Assembly (NCBI GenBank): GCA_015060455.1
Contig: SUYM01000007.1
Coordinates: 31,234-95,233, forward strand
Reading direction: 5' to 3'
Length of the DNA stretch: 64,000 nt
Origin: Bacteroidales bacterium
GTDB taxonomy: Bacteria; Bacteroidota; Bacteroidia; Bacteroidales; UBA932
The notes under the pieces were generated by a model that worked only from the letters and a program-made list of their open reading frames with translations, did no database searches and had not been told where the DNA came from. The translations under genes and the position numbers were made by a program. This document shows positions 16,385 to 25,883 of this stretch, piece after piece; within the stretch, counting starts at the first letter, position 1, and each line of letters begins with the position of its first letter.

Positions 16385-19300
16385 CTATTCCTCTTCTATA
16401 TCAAGCATTGAGTTGAATCTTCCACGGATCTCGTCGGCATAGGCGTCGTCACCATAATGGTCAGTGAGGTCCGCTATATAGGATATGCAGTTGTAGCATG
16501 CCTCGAACTCACGCTTGGCCACATCATAGTATCCAAGGAAGAATTCGGACGAGGCAAATATCTGATCCATGAACCTTTGTGCAAGAGCGAGGGCCTTTTC
16601 TGAGGCTCCGGCCTGATAATATGTCTCTATCATGTCGATGACCATATACTCGTTCGAGAAGCCCATATAGGTGACATCCAGAGGGAAATTAGTCTCCGGC
16701 ACGCACTCCTGACACATATCAAGCAACTCTATCGCACGCTCCTTGTCACCGATCTTCAACATCTCCTTGGCGGCATTGACAAAGACATTTCTCTGAGAAA
16801 GCACACCGCAGAAAGTATAGAAGTTCTGATAATCAACATAATAGTCAGTACGTTTGAGAGCATCCCAACTGAACACGTTCTTCATCTTGTGATACAGGTC
16901 CTCAGGGTCAGCGAATCCGATGTCGGTGCTCTTGGTCTTGTTCTTTATAGGCACGAACTTATATGAGAAGCCCTCATACATAAGATAGTCCTTGATGCCG
17001 ATATTGATGTCCCCACCCATGCTCAGAAGGTTTATAGGACGGTCCCACTGGTAGTTGGAGAGCAGGTCGAGCATGAAAAGTTCCGGTTTCGTAAGATAGT
17101 CCTTTCCCTTCGGTATGGTCAGGACAATCTGATCAGGAATCATATCCTCATATTTCTTGTCCAGGATGCCATACTTGATGACATTTTCCTTGTTGACAGG
17201 AAGAATGAGTTGGCGGGACATGATATAGTCAACCTTCCTGCCGCTTGACAACGAGATTTTAACCTTCGGATGCCTGAACACGCGCATTACATCTGAAAGA
17301 AGCAGAGCCTGTTCGCGTTCATCGTATATATATATGTATTCGTTTGTTCCATACAGATATTGTTCAGGTCCCACAGAAAGGTCAAGAGGCGCAGATTCGT
17401 TGACGGCCCATTTCATCTGGTCGATATGCCAGTCCGTGCCGAGAAGCGAGGTGTTGGCTATACGCACATCAGGACGCACGTTTTCCACTTCCTGGGCATA
17501 CCAGAGCGGGAATGTATCGTTGTCGCCGTGGGTAACGAGAATACCGTTAGGACCGACAGAGTTGAGATAGTTCTTCGCCATTTCCACTGCAGTATAACGG
17601 TTGCTGCGATCGTGGTCGTCCCAGTTTTCCGATGCCATGAGGGCTGGGACTCCAAGAAGGAGAAGTGTGACAGCGGAGGCGATGGTGATGTCAATGGCAG
17701 ATTTCTCGACTCGGCCTTTGGCCTCGCTCGCAATCGACGAAGTCGCTGAAGCGCACGCGGAAGAAATGACAGAAGAAGAAATCCTTTCAGATATCCAACT
17801 ATACACCGCTGCCACAGCAAGGCCGATCCATACGGAGAAGAAATAGAACGAGCCAGCATAGGCATAATCTCGTTCACGCACCTGATATGGCGGCTGATTG
17901 AGATATACCACAATGGCGATTCCCGTCATGAAGAACATCAGGAAGGTCAGCCAGTTACCCCTCTTGTCGCGGGCAAACTGGAAGAAGATGCCGATAAGAC
18001 CAAGCAGCAGAGGAAGCATATAATAATGGTTCTTGCCCTTGTTGTTTTTCAGATAGTCAGGCGCATCGGACTGGTCGCCAAGACGGAATTCATCAAGAGG
18101 CTTTATGCCGCTCTCCCAGTTTCCGGCAAAAAGTTCGCCCGGAGAAGGTGCATGAATATCGTTCTGGCGTCCGGCGAAGTTCCACATGAAATAACGCCAG
18201 TACATCCAGTTCATCTGATAATCAAAGAAATATGACAGATTTTCCCCGAAGGTAGGCTTCTTGTGTGTCGGGTCCATATACGACCGGTAGAACTTGATGT
18301 GCTTGTCGTCAGAACTCCACATACGAGGGAAAAGCATCTTGTCCTTTGCGTCATATACCACGTCGCCCGGACCATCGGCACTGATATATCTGTCTCCCAT
18401 CGGAGCCCAATATTTAGTGGCCTCTATATCATAATCAGCATCGAAATAATGCCCATATATCAAAGGATTGCTTCCATATTGCTCTCGGCCGAGATAGCGC
18501 ACAAGGGTGAACGGATTGTCCGGCTGATACTCGTTGGTAGGAGTCTTTGCGGACGAACGGATCACGACGATCGAGAAGAGCGAAAAGCCCACGACAATCA
18601 TCGTAAAGCACAGAAGCGCGGTATTCAGCAGGACCTTTCCCTGTTTGAGAGTGCGGAACAGTCCCCAGAAGCACAGTCCCAGGAGAGCGACCATGAAGAA
18701 CACTGCGCCGCTGTTGAAAGGAAGTCCGAGGACATTGACAAAGAAAAGGTCGAAATATGCAGCAAATTTCGGCAGATATGGAATGATGCCGAAAAGGATT
18801 ACCGCAAGGATAGCCACTGAAAGCAGGAAGACCAGCAGGTATTGCTTGAAGGTGTAGTTCCTGCTCTCAGGCCTTCTGTAATAGAACATGAAGACCAGTG
18901 CCGGGATTGCAAGCAGGTTGAGAAGGTGCACTCCGATGGAGAGTCCCATCAGGAAACTTATGAGCACGATCCACCTGTTGGCATAAGGTCTGTTTGCCGT
19001 CTCATACCACCTTGTCATAGCCCAGAACACCAGGGCGGTGAAAAGGGACGACATCGCATACACCTCCCCCTCCACAGCAGAGAACCAGAATGTATCAGTG
19101 AAGGCATAAGCCAATGCTCCGACAACACCTGAACCCAGCATCGCCACCACCTTTCCGGGCGAATATCCGTCAGCATCCTTTGGTTTGAGAAGACGTTTTG
19201 CAAAGAATACGATGGTCAGATACAGGAACATTATGGTCAGTGCCGAAAGTATGGCGTTCATGGCATTTACCGCCACAGCAGCCTTTTCCGGGCCCGTGAA

Positions 19301-19504
19301 CATGGAGAAGAACCTTGCGAAAAGTTGGAATACAGGGTTTCCCGGCGGGTGTCCAACTTCAAGTTTATATGACGATGCGATGAACTCACCGCAGTCCCAG
19401 AACGAAGCGGTAGGCTCTATCGTGAGGAGATATACGCAGGCGGAAACGGCAAAAACCGCAGCCGCCACGATGCCGTTCAATCTATTTACTGTCTTTTTCT
19501 TCAT
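16385..19504 (-). CDS. DUF2723 family multi-pass membrane protein (GT117-like), C-terminal TPR-like
   Basis: A 1039-residue membrane protein. The family signature TASFWDCGEFIASSYKLEVGHPPGNP follows the first TM segment, and about ten further TM segments occupy the N-terminal half (one run is LALVLLATS-like, another VIFFMVALLGLCFWGL-like in character). The family is thought to be a protein O-mannosyl-transferase-like glycosyltransferase acting at the membrane. The C-terminal 400 residues are soluble and helical. I chose ATG 19504. Near residues 590-620 a Ser/Ala-rich stretch (SSSVISSACASATSSIASEA) coincides with a copy of the dispersed TCATTTCGAGC-type repeat at about 17690-17790, apparently inserted in frame. 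Confidence 0.88.
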   Translation of the reverse strand: MKKKTVNRLNGIVAAAVFAVSACVYLLTIEPTASFWDCGEFIASSYKLEVGHPPGNPVFQLFARFFSMFTGPEKAAVAVNAMNAILSALTIMFLYLTIVFFAKRLLKPKDADGYSPGKVVAMLGSGVVGALAYAFTDTFWFSAVEGEVYAMSSLFTALVFWAMTRWYETANRPYANRWIVLISFLMGLSIGVHLLNLLAIPALVFMFYYRRPESRNYTFKQYLLVFLLSVAILAVILFGIIPYLPKFAAYFDLFFVNVLGLPFNSGAVFFMVALLGLCFWGLFRTLKQGKVLLNTALLCFTMIVVGFSLFSIVVIRSSAKTPTNEYQPDNPFTLVRYLGREQYGSNPLIYGHYFDADYDIEATKYWAPMGDRYISADGPGDVVYDAKDKMLFPRMWSSDDKHIKFYRSYMDPTHKKPTFGENLSYFFDYQMNWMYWRYFMWNFAGRQNDIHAPSPGELFAGNWESGIKPLDEFRLGDQSDAPDYLKNNKGKNHYYMLPLLLGLIGIFFQFARDKRGNWLTFLMFFMTGIAIVVYLNQPPYQVRERDYAYAGSFYFFSVWIGLAVAAVYSWISERISSSVISSACASATSSIASEAKGRVEKSAIDITIASAVTLLLLGVPALMASENWDDHDRSNRYTAVEMAKNYLNSVGPNGILVTHGDNDTFPLWYAQEVENVRPDVRIANTSLLGTDWHIDQMKWAVNESAPLDLSVGPEQYLYGTNEYIYIYDEREQALLLSDVMRVFRHPKVKISLSSGRKVDYIMSRQLILPVNKENVIKYGILDKKYEDMIPDQIVLTIPKGKDYLTKPELFMLDLLSNYQWDRPINLLSMGGDINIGIKDYLMYEGFSYKFVPIKNKTKSTDIGFADPEDLYHKMKNVFSWDALKRTDYYVDYQNFYTFCGVLSQRNVFVNAAKEMLKIGDKERAIELLDMCQECVPETNFPLDVTYMGFSNEYMVIDMIETYYQAGASEKALALAQRFMDQIFASSEFFLGYYDVAKREFEACYNCISYIADLTDHYGDDAYADEIRGRFNSMLDIEEE

Positions 19505-19527
19505 TTTACATATTATATTCAAACTTA

Positions 19528-19556
19528 CAAATATACACATATAATCGCTATCTTTG
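19528..19556. promoter_or_regulatory. Divergent promoters for DUF2723 (-) and SUI1 (+)
   Basis: Minus strand TATATTTG at 19528-19535 and plus strand TATCTTTG at 19549-19556 both match TAnnTTTG. They lie 23 and 15 bases from the respective ATGs, in a 67-base gap between divergent genes. Confidence 0.6.
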
Positions 19557-19571
19557 CAAAAATCTTGAACA

Positions 19572-19916
19572 ATGGCAGACAACGACTGGAAAAAAAGACT
19601 TGGCGTGGTATTCTCCACCAATCCCGATTTTGTATATGAACAGGAGGAAGACCAGCAGGAGGAGACCCTTGAACCGTGCCGGCAGAACCTTATTGTCTCG
19701 ATCGACAGGAAGGGCCGTGCCGGCAAGCAGGTGACGCTTGTCAAGGGGTTCGTCGGGAGGGAGGACGACCTGGCCGAACTTGGACGGACGCTCAAAGTGA
19801 AATGCGGAGTGGGCGGCAGTGCCAAGGACGGGGAAATCGCAATCCAGGGAGATTTCCGCGACAGAGTTGTTGACCTGCTCAAATCCATGGGATATAAGGC
19901 AAAACGAGGTAACTGA
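19572..19916 (+). CDS. SUI1/eIF1-like translation initiation factor (YciH family)
   Basis: A 114-residue protein. The C-terminal 75 residues form the SUI1 fold: LIVSIDRKGRAGKQVTLVKGF, LAELGRTLKVKCGVGGS and KDGEIAIQGDFRDRVVDLL. The N-terminal 35 residues are acidic. Bacterial homologues are proposed to affect start-codon fidelity, though their role is not essential where tested. It begins a run of same-direction genes (DUF4271, hemD, rnpA, yidD) with very short gaps. Confidence 0.93.
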   Translation: MADNDWKKRLGVVFSTNPDFVYEQEEDQQEETLEPCRQNLIVSIDRKGRAGKQVTLVKGFVGREDDLAELGRTLKVKCGVGGSAKDGEIAIQGDFRDRVVDLLKSMGYKAKRGN

Positions 19917-19917
19917 C

Positions 19918-20535
19918 ATGCTCTTCAATTCACTTGCATTGGTTTCCATTCTTTTCATCATAGTAATCTTGAAAAGAATTGCAGATTTCCTGCCGACACT
20001 GGTCACATGCCTTCTCTGGTGGAAGGAGAACATCAACATTGACGTCAGCCTGAAAACAAGAAGGGAGCGCGACCTTATCGCGACAGCCTTCATCCTGCCG
20101 TTCTGCCTCATCTGCACCAGAGTCGGCCTGTACTCCCCCGATTTCATGACCGGGATGACAGAACCTCTCAGACTTGGTGTCACGACAGGTGTGTTCTTCT
20201 GCTATCTGCTTGTCAGGGAAGGACTGAGCGCAGGGATCAGACCCAAGAACATCAGCAGCGCTGTCTGGCATGCCGGAACCACCGTCGAATACACATTCTT
20301 CATATTTCTCGCCTTGGTCCTGCTGGCGACAAGCGGACTTCTGCTCACATCATTGTCTGTCCAGGCAATCAAAACTGCAATGTTTTGGCTATCAGGAACT
20401 ATCTACGCGCTGCTGCTGGTCAGAAAAGTGCAAATTTTCGCATCAAACAGCAGTTTTTTCACAGGAATTTTGTACCTTTGCGCCCTCGAAATTCTGCCTA
20501 CCGCGATTCTCATCGTTTCTGCGGTAGTTTTTTAA
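19918..20535 (+). CDS. DUF4271 integral membrane protein
   Basis: A 205-residue protein with about five TM helices (LALVSILFIIVIL at the start, FILPFCLICTRVGLY, GVTTGVFFCYLLV, FFIFLALVLLATSGL, ILPTAILIVSAVVF at the end). ATG 19918 overlaps the region just after the SUI1 stop (1 base between). DUF4271 is found almost only in Bacteroidota and is typically next to hemD, as here. Its function is not established; a link to cell-envelope or gliding/secretion machinery has been suggested by context only. Confidence 0.85.
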   Translation: MLFNSLALVSILFIIVILKRIADFLPTLVTCLLWWKENINIDVSLKTRRERDLIATAFILPFCLICTRVGLYSPDFMTGMTEPLRLGVTTGVFFCYLLVREGLSAGIRPKNISSAVWHAGTTVEYTFFIFLALVLLATSGLLLTSLSVQAIKTAMFWLSGTIYALLLVRKVQIFASNSSFFTGILYLCALEILPTAILIVSAVVF

Positions 20536-20573
20536 GCGGAATTTCGCCAAACAACAACACCAGAACAAGAATA

Positions 20574-21314
20574 ATGAGCGTAAAGAACATCCTGATTTCA
20601 CAGCAGCAGCCGAAGACGGCTTCGCCTTATACCAGTATTGCAGAAAAATTTGGAGTGAACTTCGATTTTATTCCTTTTTTCAAGAACGAAGCACTTTCAT
20701 CAAGAGAATTCCGCGCTCAGAAAATCAATATACTTGATCATACGGCCATCGTGTTTTCTGCACGCACAACAATTGATGCGTTCTTCCAACTTTGCGAAGA
20801 ACTCCGCGTCAAGGTGCCTGAAACCATGAAATATTTCTGCACATCAGAGGCCGTTGCAAACTACCTCCAGAAGCACATCGTATATCGCAAAAGAAAGATA
20901 TTCTTCGGAGACGGAAAGCCGGAGTCAATCCTCGGTCTCATCAGCACAAAGCACAAAGGAGAGAACTTCCTGATTGCAACAGCAAGTTCCAACGGCAAGG
21001 ATGCAGTGACCAGGGTGTTTGAAGGCTCTCCATATGCCCACGAGACAGCAACTTTCGTAAAACCTGTGCCGCAGGACATCAAGAACGTTGACCTCCACTC
21101 ATATGACGTGGTTGTATTCTTCAATCCGGCGGACGTAAAGTCCCTGTATGAGAATCATCCGGACTTCAAGCAGGAGAACATCAGATTCGTATCATACGGC
21201 AAGTCCATTGTCGGAGCAATGAATGAGGCCGGGCTTACAATCGAGATTTCGGCACCTACACCAGAGGCGCCATCAGTAGCCAAGGCACTTGAAATCTACC
21301 TCTCAAAAAACTGA
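20574..21314 (+). CDS. hemD: Uroporphyrinogen-III synthase
   Basis: A 246-residue cytosolic enzyme closing hydroxymethylbilane into uroporphyrinogen III for haem synthesis. Bacteroidota-type features are MSVKNILISQQQPK at the start, IVFSARTTIDAFFQLCEEL and the late YDVVVFFNPADVKSLYENHPDF plus FVSYGKSIVGAMNEAGLTIEISAPTPEAPSVAKALE, the usual active-site cleft segment. ATG 20574 follows the DUF4271 stop by 38 bases. hemW, another haem-pathway gene, is 13 kb away and not linked. Confidence 0.9.
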   Translation: MSVKNILISQQQPKTASPYTSIAEKFGVNFDFIPFFKNEALSSREFRAQKINILDHTAIVFSARTTIDAFFQLCEELRVKVPETMKYFCTSEAVANYLQKHIVYRKRKIFFGDGKPESILGLISTKHKGENFLIATASSNGKDAVTRVFEGSPYAHETATFVKPVPQDIKNVDLHSYDVVVFFNPADVKSLYENHPDFKQENIRFVSYGKSIVGAMNEAGLTIEISAPTPEAPSVAKALEIYLSKN

Positions 21315-21315
21315 T

Positions 21316-21720
21316 TTGGAACAGACCGTCGCTAATACCTTCCCCAAACAGGAAAGATTGTGCGGCAAGAAAGGCATAGAACGTCTTCTTGCCAAAGGGC
21401 GACATGGGAGTGAGGGACCTCTGCGCTATACGTATATAGCAGACAACGGGCTGGAATACTCCCGCGTACTGGTCTCCGTTCCGAAGAAACTCTTCAAGAG
21501 GGCCGTAAAGCGCAACCTTCTGAAACGCCGTATCAGAGAAAGTTGGAGAAAAAACAAAGGTATGATACTGCCGGGACACGGCATCGACATTCTCCTGACC
21601 TATTCCACAAAGGAAGTGCTTACATATCAGACAATATTCTCACACATAGGGAATATCATAGTCAAGATCAACAACAAAAGGCTCAATACAGCAAAGAGCG
21701 ATGAAACCACAGCAGAATAA
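21316..21720 (+). CDS. rnpA: Ribonuclease P protein component
   Basis: Protein subunit of RNase P, about 134 residues. Signature: [17 protein letters not shown], then [31 protein letters not shown], the RNA-binding RNR motif. No ATG fits. TTG 21316 places the FPKxERL block about 10 residues from the start, as in relatives; TTG 21289 would overlap hemD by 26 bases. The 3' end overlaps yidD by 20 bases, the conserved rnpA-yidD arrangement. Confidence 0.92.
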   Translation: MEQTVANTFPKQERLCGKKGIERLLAKGRHGSEGPLRYTYIADNGLEYSRVLVSVPKKLFKRAVKRNLLKRRIRESWRKNKGMILPGHGIDILLTYSTKEVLTYQTIFSHIGNIIVKINNKRLNTAKSDETTAE

Positions 21721-21955
21721 GACCATCAAAGTCATCAGAAAGATTCTGATCTTTCCTTTCGTGCTGCTGATCCGTTTCTATCAGGTCTGCATCTCTCCCC
21801 TCACCCCTGCCGCATGCCGTTTCACTCCGACCTGTTCGCAATACGCCCTCGAAGCGTTCAGAAAACACGGCATTTTCAAGGGTTTTTACCTGTCCGTCAG
21901 AAGGATTCTTCGTTGCCATCCCTGGGGAGGACATGGATACGATCCGGTTCCATAA
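21701..21955 (+). CDS. yidD: Membrane protein insertion efficiency factor
   Basis: An 84-residue protein with the family core [29 protein letters not shown] and [12 protein letters not shown]. It is thought to help YidC insert membrane proteins. Its start lies inside rnpA, implying translational coupling. Confidence 0.95.
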   Translation: MKPQQNKTIKVIRKILIFPFVLLIRFYQVCISPLTPAACRFTPTCSQYALEAFRKHGIFKGFYLSVRRILRCHPWGGHGYDPVP

Positions 21956-22157
21956 AATCTGTTGTTTTTGCTAAAAACAACAAATATACGGCCCACAACA
22001 ACAAAAACAACAACAAAAACAACAAGCACTACAACCACGGAAAAGAAGAAAAGCGCGACCTTTGCCTCCGGTTAAGAATCTTATTCGTCTCTTTCTTCGA
22101 ACCCGATTCAAAAATGTGTGCAATTCCTTTCAAGGGATTCGACAGAAAGATACACAT
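21956..22157. other. Intergenic stretch after yidD with an ACAACAAAAAC-rich tract
   Basis: About 200 bases. 21975-22030 is a low-complexity C/A tract (acaacaaaaac units). No start codon, domain or RNA gene is apparent, and a plus-strand frame across it looks random. Confidence 0.5.
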
Positions 22158-22188
22158 AAAAAGGGAAGCCGTGACGGTTTCCCTTTTT
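22158..22188. terminator. Bidirectional terminator between yidD and lepA
   Basis: AAAAAGGGAA and TTCCCTTTTT arms flank a short GC stem (CCG/CGG). The A- and T-runs on both sides let it work for both convergent transcripts. Confidence 0.8.
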
Positions 22189-22291
22189 GTATTATATAGC
22201 ATTTGAGATATAATTGCCAAAACTGGTTTTGAAACTAATCTATCGGAGCAAAGCGACAAGGTGGCTTCTGCCACCCGGCCTAAGGCCAACA

Positions 22292-24079
22292 CTAATCAAG
22301 TTTCAAGACCGCCATGAAGGCACTCTGCGGAACCTCGACTGTACCGATCTGGCGCATACGCTTCTTTCCCTGCTTCTGCTTCTCCAGAAGCTTTCTCTTA
22401 CGCGAGATATCACCGCCGTAACACTTCGCGGTTACATCCTTGCGGACAGCCTTGACGGTCTCACGGGCGATGATCTTCGCACCTACAGCCGCCTGTATGG
22501 CAATATCGAACTGCTGACGAGGAATGAGTTCCTTGAGTTTCTCACACATCTTGCGCCCGAAGTCGTATGCATGGTCTGCATGGATAAGGCTCGAGAGGGC
22601 ATCTGCAGGATCACCATTAAGGAGAATGTCCAGTTTTACAAGTTTCGCCTCCTTGAATCCGATCACATGGTAGTCAAACGATGCATATCCCTTCGAAATG
22701 GACTTGAGTTTGTCATAGAAATCGAATACAATCTCAGACAGAGGCATTTCATACGTCAGTTCCAGGCGGTCCGCAGTAAGATAATGCTGGTTGATGAGAA
22801 CTCCCCTCTTGTCAAGACAGAGTTTCATTATAGGACCGTAGTAATCCGATCTCGAAATGACCTGGGCACGTATATATGGTTCTTCAATATGGTCAATAAG
22901 AGTTGCTGCAGGCAGACCTGACGGGTTATGCACATCAAGACATTCGCCTTGAGTGGTATAGACCTTATAAGAAACGTTTGGAACAGTCGTGATTACGTCC
23001 ATATTAAACTCACGGTACAGACGCTCCTGCACTATCTCCAGATGAAGAAGACCGAGGAAGCCGCAACGGAATCCGAATCCAAGGGCAAGCGAAGACTCCG
23101 GCTCGAACACAAGAGACGCGTCGTTAAGCTGGAATTTCTCCAAAGACGCCCTGAGTTCCTCATATTGGTCAGTCTCGACAGGATACATACCCGCAAAGAC
23201 CATAGGCTTCACCTCCTCGAATCCTGCAATAGCCTCCTTACATGGATTGTTCACATGGGTTATGGTATCTCCCACTTTCACCTCCACCGCGCTCTTGATA
23301 CCGGAAATTATATATCCCACACTTCCGCACGGGATCTCCTTGCGCGGGTGCATCTTCATCTTCAGTACTCCGATCTCGTCCGCATCGTATTCCTTGCCTG
23401 TGCTGACGAACTTGACCTTATCGCCCGGCTTGATGGAACCGTTCACCACCTTGAAATACGCTATGATTCCTCTAAACGAATTGAACACCGAGTCGAAGAT
23501 AAGGGCCTGAAGCGGAGCATCCGGATCTCCCGCAGGCGCTGGAATCCGCTCGACAATGGCATCCAACACCTCTTTCACTCCTTGTCCCGTCTTTCCGGAC
23601 GCAAGCAGCACCTCCTCCGGCTTACATCCGAGAAGATCCACCACCTGGTCTGTCACGACGTCAACCATCGCAGAATCCACATCAATCTTGTTGAGCACAG
23701 GGATGATTTCAAGATCGTGTTCAATGGCAAGATACAGATTGGATATGGTCTGTGCCTGAATACCCTGCGTGGCATCGACAACCAGAAGAGCGCCCTCGCA
23801 CGAGGCGATTGCACGCGACACCTCATAGGAAAAGTCAACGTGACCCGGAGTGTCGATCAGATTGAGAGTATATTGCTCACCATTATATACATAGTCCATC
23901 TGGATAGCATGGCTCTTGATGGTTATACCCTTCTCCTTCTCAAGGTCCATGGAGTCCAGAACCTGGTTCTCCATGTCACGCGCCGTGAGAGTGTTGGTTA
24001 TCTCCAGCATCCTGTCCGCCAGGGTACTCTTGCCATGGTCGATATGGGCTATGATACAGAAATTTCTTGTCTTCTTCAT
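22292..24079 (-). CDS. lepA: Elongation factor 4 (LepA), back-translocating GTPase
   Basis: A 595-residue ribosomal GTPase. G1 is [10 protein letters not shown]2/G3 KGITIKS and DTPGHVDF, G4 NKID, G5 SGKTG. The LepA-specific C-terminal domain contains [21 protein letters not shown] and [25 protein letters not shown]. Length is normal and complete. It is probably monocistronic, with promoter TATCTTTG (minus) at 24101-24108. Confidence 0.98.
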   Translation of the reverse strand: MKKTRNFCIIAHIDHGKSTLADRMLEITNTLTARDMENQVLDSMDLEKEKGITIKSHAIQMDYVYNGEQYTLNLIDTPGHVDFSYEVSRAIASCEGALLVVDATQGIQAQTISNLYLAIEHDLEIIPVLNKIDVDSAMVDVVTDQVVDLLGCKPEEVLLASGKTGQGVKEVLDAIVERIPAPAGDPDAPLQALIFDSVFNSFRGIIAYFKVVNGSIKPGDKVKFVSTGKEYDADEIGVLKMKMHPRKEIPCGSVGYIISGIKSAVEVKVGDTITHVNNPCKEAIAGFEEVKPMVFAGMYPVETDQYEELRASLEKFQLNDASLVFEPESSLALGFGFRCGFLGLLHLEIVQERLYREFNMDVITTVPNVSYKVYTTQGECLDVHNPSGLPAATLIDHIEEPYIRAQVISRSDYYGPIMKLCLDKRGVLINQHYLTADRLELTYEMPLSEIVFDFYDKLKSISKGYASFDYHVIGFKEAKLVKLDILLNGDPADALSSLIHADHAYDFGRKMCEKLKELIPRQQFDIAIQAAVGAKIIARETVKAVRKDVTAKCYGGDISRKRKLLEKQKQGKKRMRQIGTVEVPQSAFMAVLKLD

Positions 24080-24100
24080 TGTGTCAACGATAAATCACGC

Positions 24101-24127
24101 AAAGATAATTGATTTTTTCTATATTTG
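24101..24127. promoter_or_regulatory. Divergent promoters for lepA (-) and the ECF sigma operon (+)
   Basis: Minus-strand TATCTTTG at 24101-24108 and plus-strand TATATTTG at 24120-24127 match TAnnTTTG. They lie 22 bases from the lepA ATG and 39 bases from the sigma ATG. Confidence 0.55.
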
Positions 24128-24165
24128 CTTAAACCACAAGCCCCCTTCATCCATCTAATACGGCG

Positions 24166-24711
24166 ATGACAGACAGAGAAATCATAACCCTGCAAAGATC
24201 AGGCGAATACGAACAGGCGTTCAACGCCATCGTCGACTCCTATTCGGAGCGTCTTTACTGGCATGTAAGGCGGTTTCTCGGAAGTCATGACGACACGAAT
24301 GACCTCCTTCAGGACATATTCCTGAAAATATGGAAGGGACTGCCGTCATTCAGGGGAGATTCGCAGATATTTACTTGGATTTACAGGATCGCGACCAATG
24401 AGGCGCTGACATATCTGAACAGAAAGGGCAGCAAGGCAGGGCTGGATGTGGAAATCGCAGACGCGCTCAAGGGCGACAAGATTGATGAGGACCCATGGTT
24501 CAACGGCGACTCCTTGCAACGGGAACTGCATAAAGCCGTCCGAAGCCTTCCGGAAAAGCAGCAGCTGGTGTTCAACCTTAGATATTTTGATGAGATGAAA
24601 TATGAAGACATGTCGCAGGTCACCGGTACCTCGGTCGGAGCATTGAAAGCCTCTTACCACCATGCATATAACAAAATAAAAGAAAGGCTCGAGAAGATAT
24701 TCATTCATTAA
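24166..24711 (+). CDS. ECF-type RNA polymerase sigma factor
   Basis: A 181-residue sigma-70-family regulator. Region 2 is visible in DSYSERLYWHVRRFLGSHDDTNDLLQDIFLKIWKGL and FTWIYRIATNEALTYLNRK; region 4 is SLPEKQQLVFNLRYFDEMKYEDMSQVTGTSVGALKASYHHAYNKIKERL. It heads a three-gene set with a one-TM protein and a Spy-like periplasmic protein. This layout (sigma, membrane protein, Spy/CpxP-like) recurs in Bacteroidota and suggests an envelope-stress regulon, with the one-TM protein as likely anti-sigma. Confidence 0.92.
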   Translation: MTDREIITLQRSGEYEQAFNAIVDSYSERLYWHVRRFLGSHDDTNDLLQDIFLKIWKGLPSFRGDSQIFTWIYRIATNEALTYLNRKGSKAGLDVEIADALKGDKIDEDPWFNGDSLQRELHKAVRSLPEKQQLVFNLRYFDEMKYEDMSQVTGTSVGALKASYHHAYNKIKERLEKIFIH

Positions 24712-24760
24712 ACCATATAGCCATCGACCCGTCTAAAGCCTGTGATTCTGAGTGAATCAT

Positions 24761-24856
24761 CCACTGTCATCCTGAGCGAACGAAGCACCCACTGTCATCC
24801 TGAGCGAGTGAAGCACCCACTGTCATCCTGAGCGAGCGAAGCGAGTCGAAGGATCT
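24761..24856. repeat. 28-bp tandem repeat built on TGTCATCCTGAGCGA
   Basis: ACTGTCATCC starts at 24763, 24791 and 24819, a strict 28-base period, followed by the terminal half GAGTCGAAGGATCTG. The same core occurs at 27820-27905 with a 21-base period. It sits between the sigma gene and the one-TM gene and could form hairpins from its two half-sites (CATCCTGAGCGA versus TCGAAGGATC). Confidence 0.85.
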
Positions 24857-24872
24857 GTAAAACAAAGAATAT

Positions 24873-25274
24873 ATGAAAGATATACTACAAGATAACAATC
24901 TAAGGCAAATGCCCTACAGCACCCCAGACGGCTATTTCGAAGGCCTTAAGGCGGGACTGAAGATGATTCCGGTCCGTGAGAAGACAACCCCTTGGAGAAG
25001 ATACGCAGGCATCGCTGCAGCAGCGGCCATCCTGCTGACTGCAGGCGGATTCATAGCCGGAAGGCTGAGCGGAAGAGCGGAATTCTCTGAAGAAGACTAC
25101 ATAGTGTTTTCCGATGAAATGACCAATACCATCTATCAGGAAAGTTACACGGATCAATACGCCACAGTTCAAGATCTGACGGAAGACGACCTCATCGAAT
25201 ACCTTATATATACAGGCGTTGAAATCGAAGAAATCGAAGAAATTGAAGAAATCGAAGAAATTGAAGAAATTTAA
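24873..25274 (+). CDS. One-TM protein, candidate anti-sigma factor, with Glu-Ile repeat tail
   Basis: A 133-residue protein. A short cytosolic N-terminus (MPYSTPDGYFEGL, a motif seen in Bacteroidota sigma-linked membrane proteins) leads to one TM helix (IAAAAAILLTAGGFIAG, about 49-65) and an acidic exported part. The C-terminus is a run of EIE units coded by an imperfect 9-base repeat (about 25222-25271). The repeat can change the tail length without breaking the frame. It is followed 11 bases later by the Spy-like gene. The anti-sigma role is inferred from context. Confidence 0.75.
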   Translation: MKDILQDNNLRQMPYSTPDGYFEGLKAGLKMIPVREKTTPWRRYAGIAAAAAILLTAGGFIAGRLSGRAEFSEEDYIVFSDEMTNTIYQESYTDQYATVQDLTEDDLIEYLIYTGVEIEEIEEIEEIEEIEEI

Positions 25275-25285
25275 ACACTATCATC

Positions 25286-25831
25286 ATGAAAAATTTCACA
25301 CTTATCGCAATTCTCGCACTGCTCTCATTCTCAAACATTCAGGCACAGCCGAAACAGAAATGTAACTGGCAGGAAAAGATGATGAGCGAAAAGATCGCTT
25401 TCATCACAATGGAGCTCCAGCTCACCCCTGAAGAGGCACAGGTCTTCTGGCCGGTCTATAACCAGATCGCAAAAGAAAAGTTCGAAATGCAGAAACAGGT
25501 CAAGACCGCATACGCATCCCTTAAAAAGGCTTTGGCAGAAGGAACTGCTTCCGACAAGGAAATCAACGCCATACTTGACGACTACCTCGCAGCAAAGCAG
25601 GCCAACAAGGAAGTCGGAAAAGACGACGCAGACCGATACCGCAAAGTACTTCCTGCCAAGAAAGTCGCTAAACTGTATGTTGCCGAGGAAAACTTCCGCC
25701 GCCACCACATCCGCAACTTCAAAGGCGGACACAAGGGCCCTGGCACAGCAGGTCAATCGGCACAGGGCGGCAATGGATCCGGCCGTCCGGCACAGGGCCA
25801 GGGTGGCGGAAAACCGGGAGCGAGGAAATAG
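25286..25831 (+). CDS. Spy/CpxP-like periplasmic protein
   Basis: A 181-residue secreted protein: signal peptide 1-20 (cleaved near IQAQ), then a helical LTxxQ-like core (ITMELQLTPEEAQVFWPVYNQIAKEKFEMQKQVKTAY), and a low-complexity Gly/Gln/His-rich tail (GGHKGPGTAGQSAQGG) that may bind metal or be disordered. Homologues are chaperone-like stress proteins. It is third in the ECF sigma operon. Confidence 0.8.
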   Translation: MKNFTLIAILALLSFSNIQAQPKQKCNWQEKMMSEKIAFITMELQLTPEEAQVFWPVYNQIAKEKFEMQKQVKTAYASLKKALAEGTASDKEINAILDDYLAAKQANKEVGKDDADRYRKVLPAKKVAKLYVAEENFRRHHIRNFKGGHKGPGTAGQSAQGGNGSGRPAQGQGGGKPGARK

Positions 25832-25883
25832 CCCGTTAAGGAGTGGCCCTTGGAGGCCCAACTGCACAGTGGGTGTAAGTACA

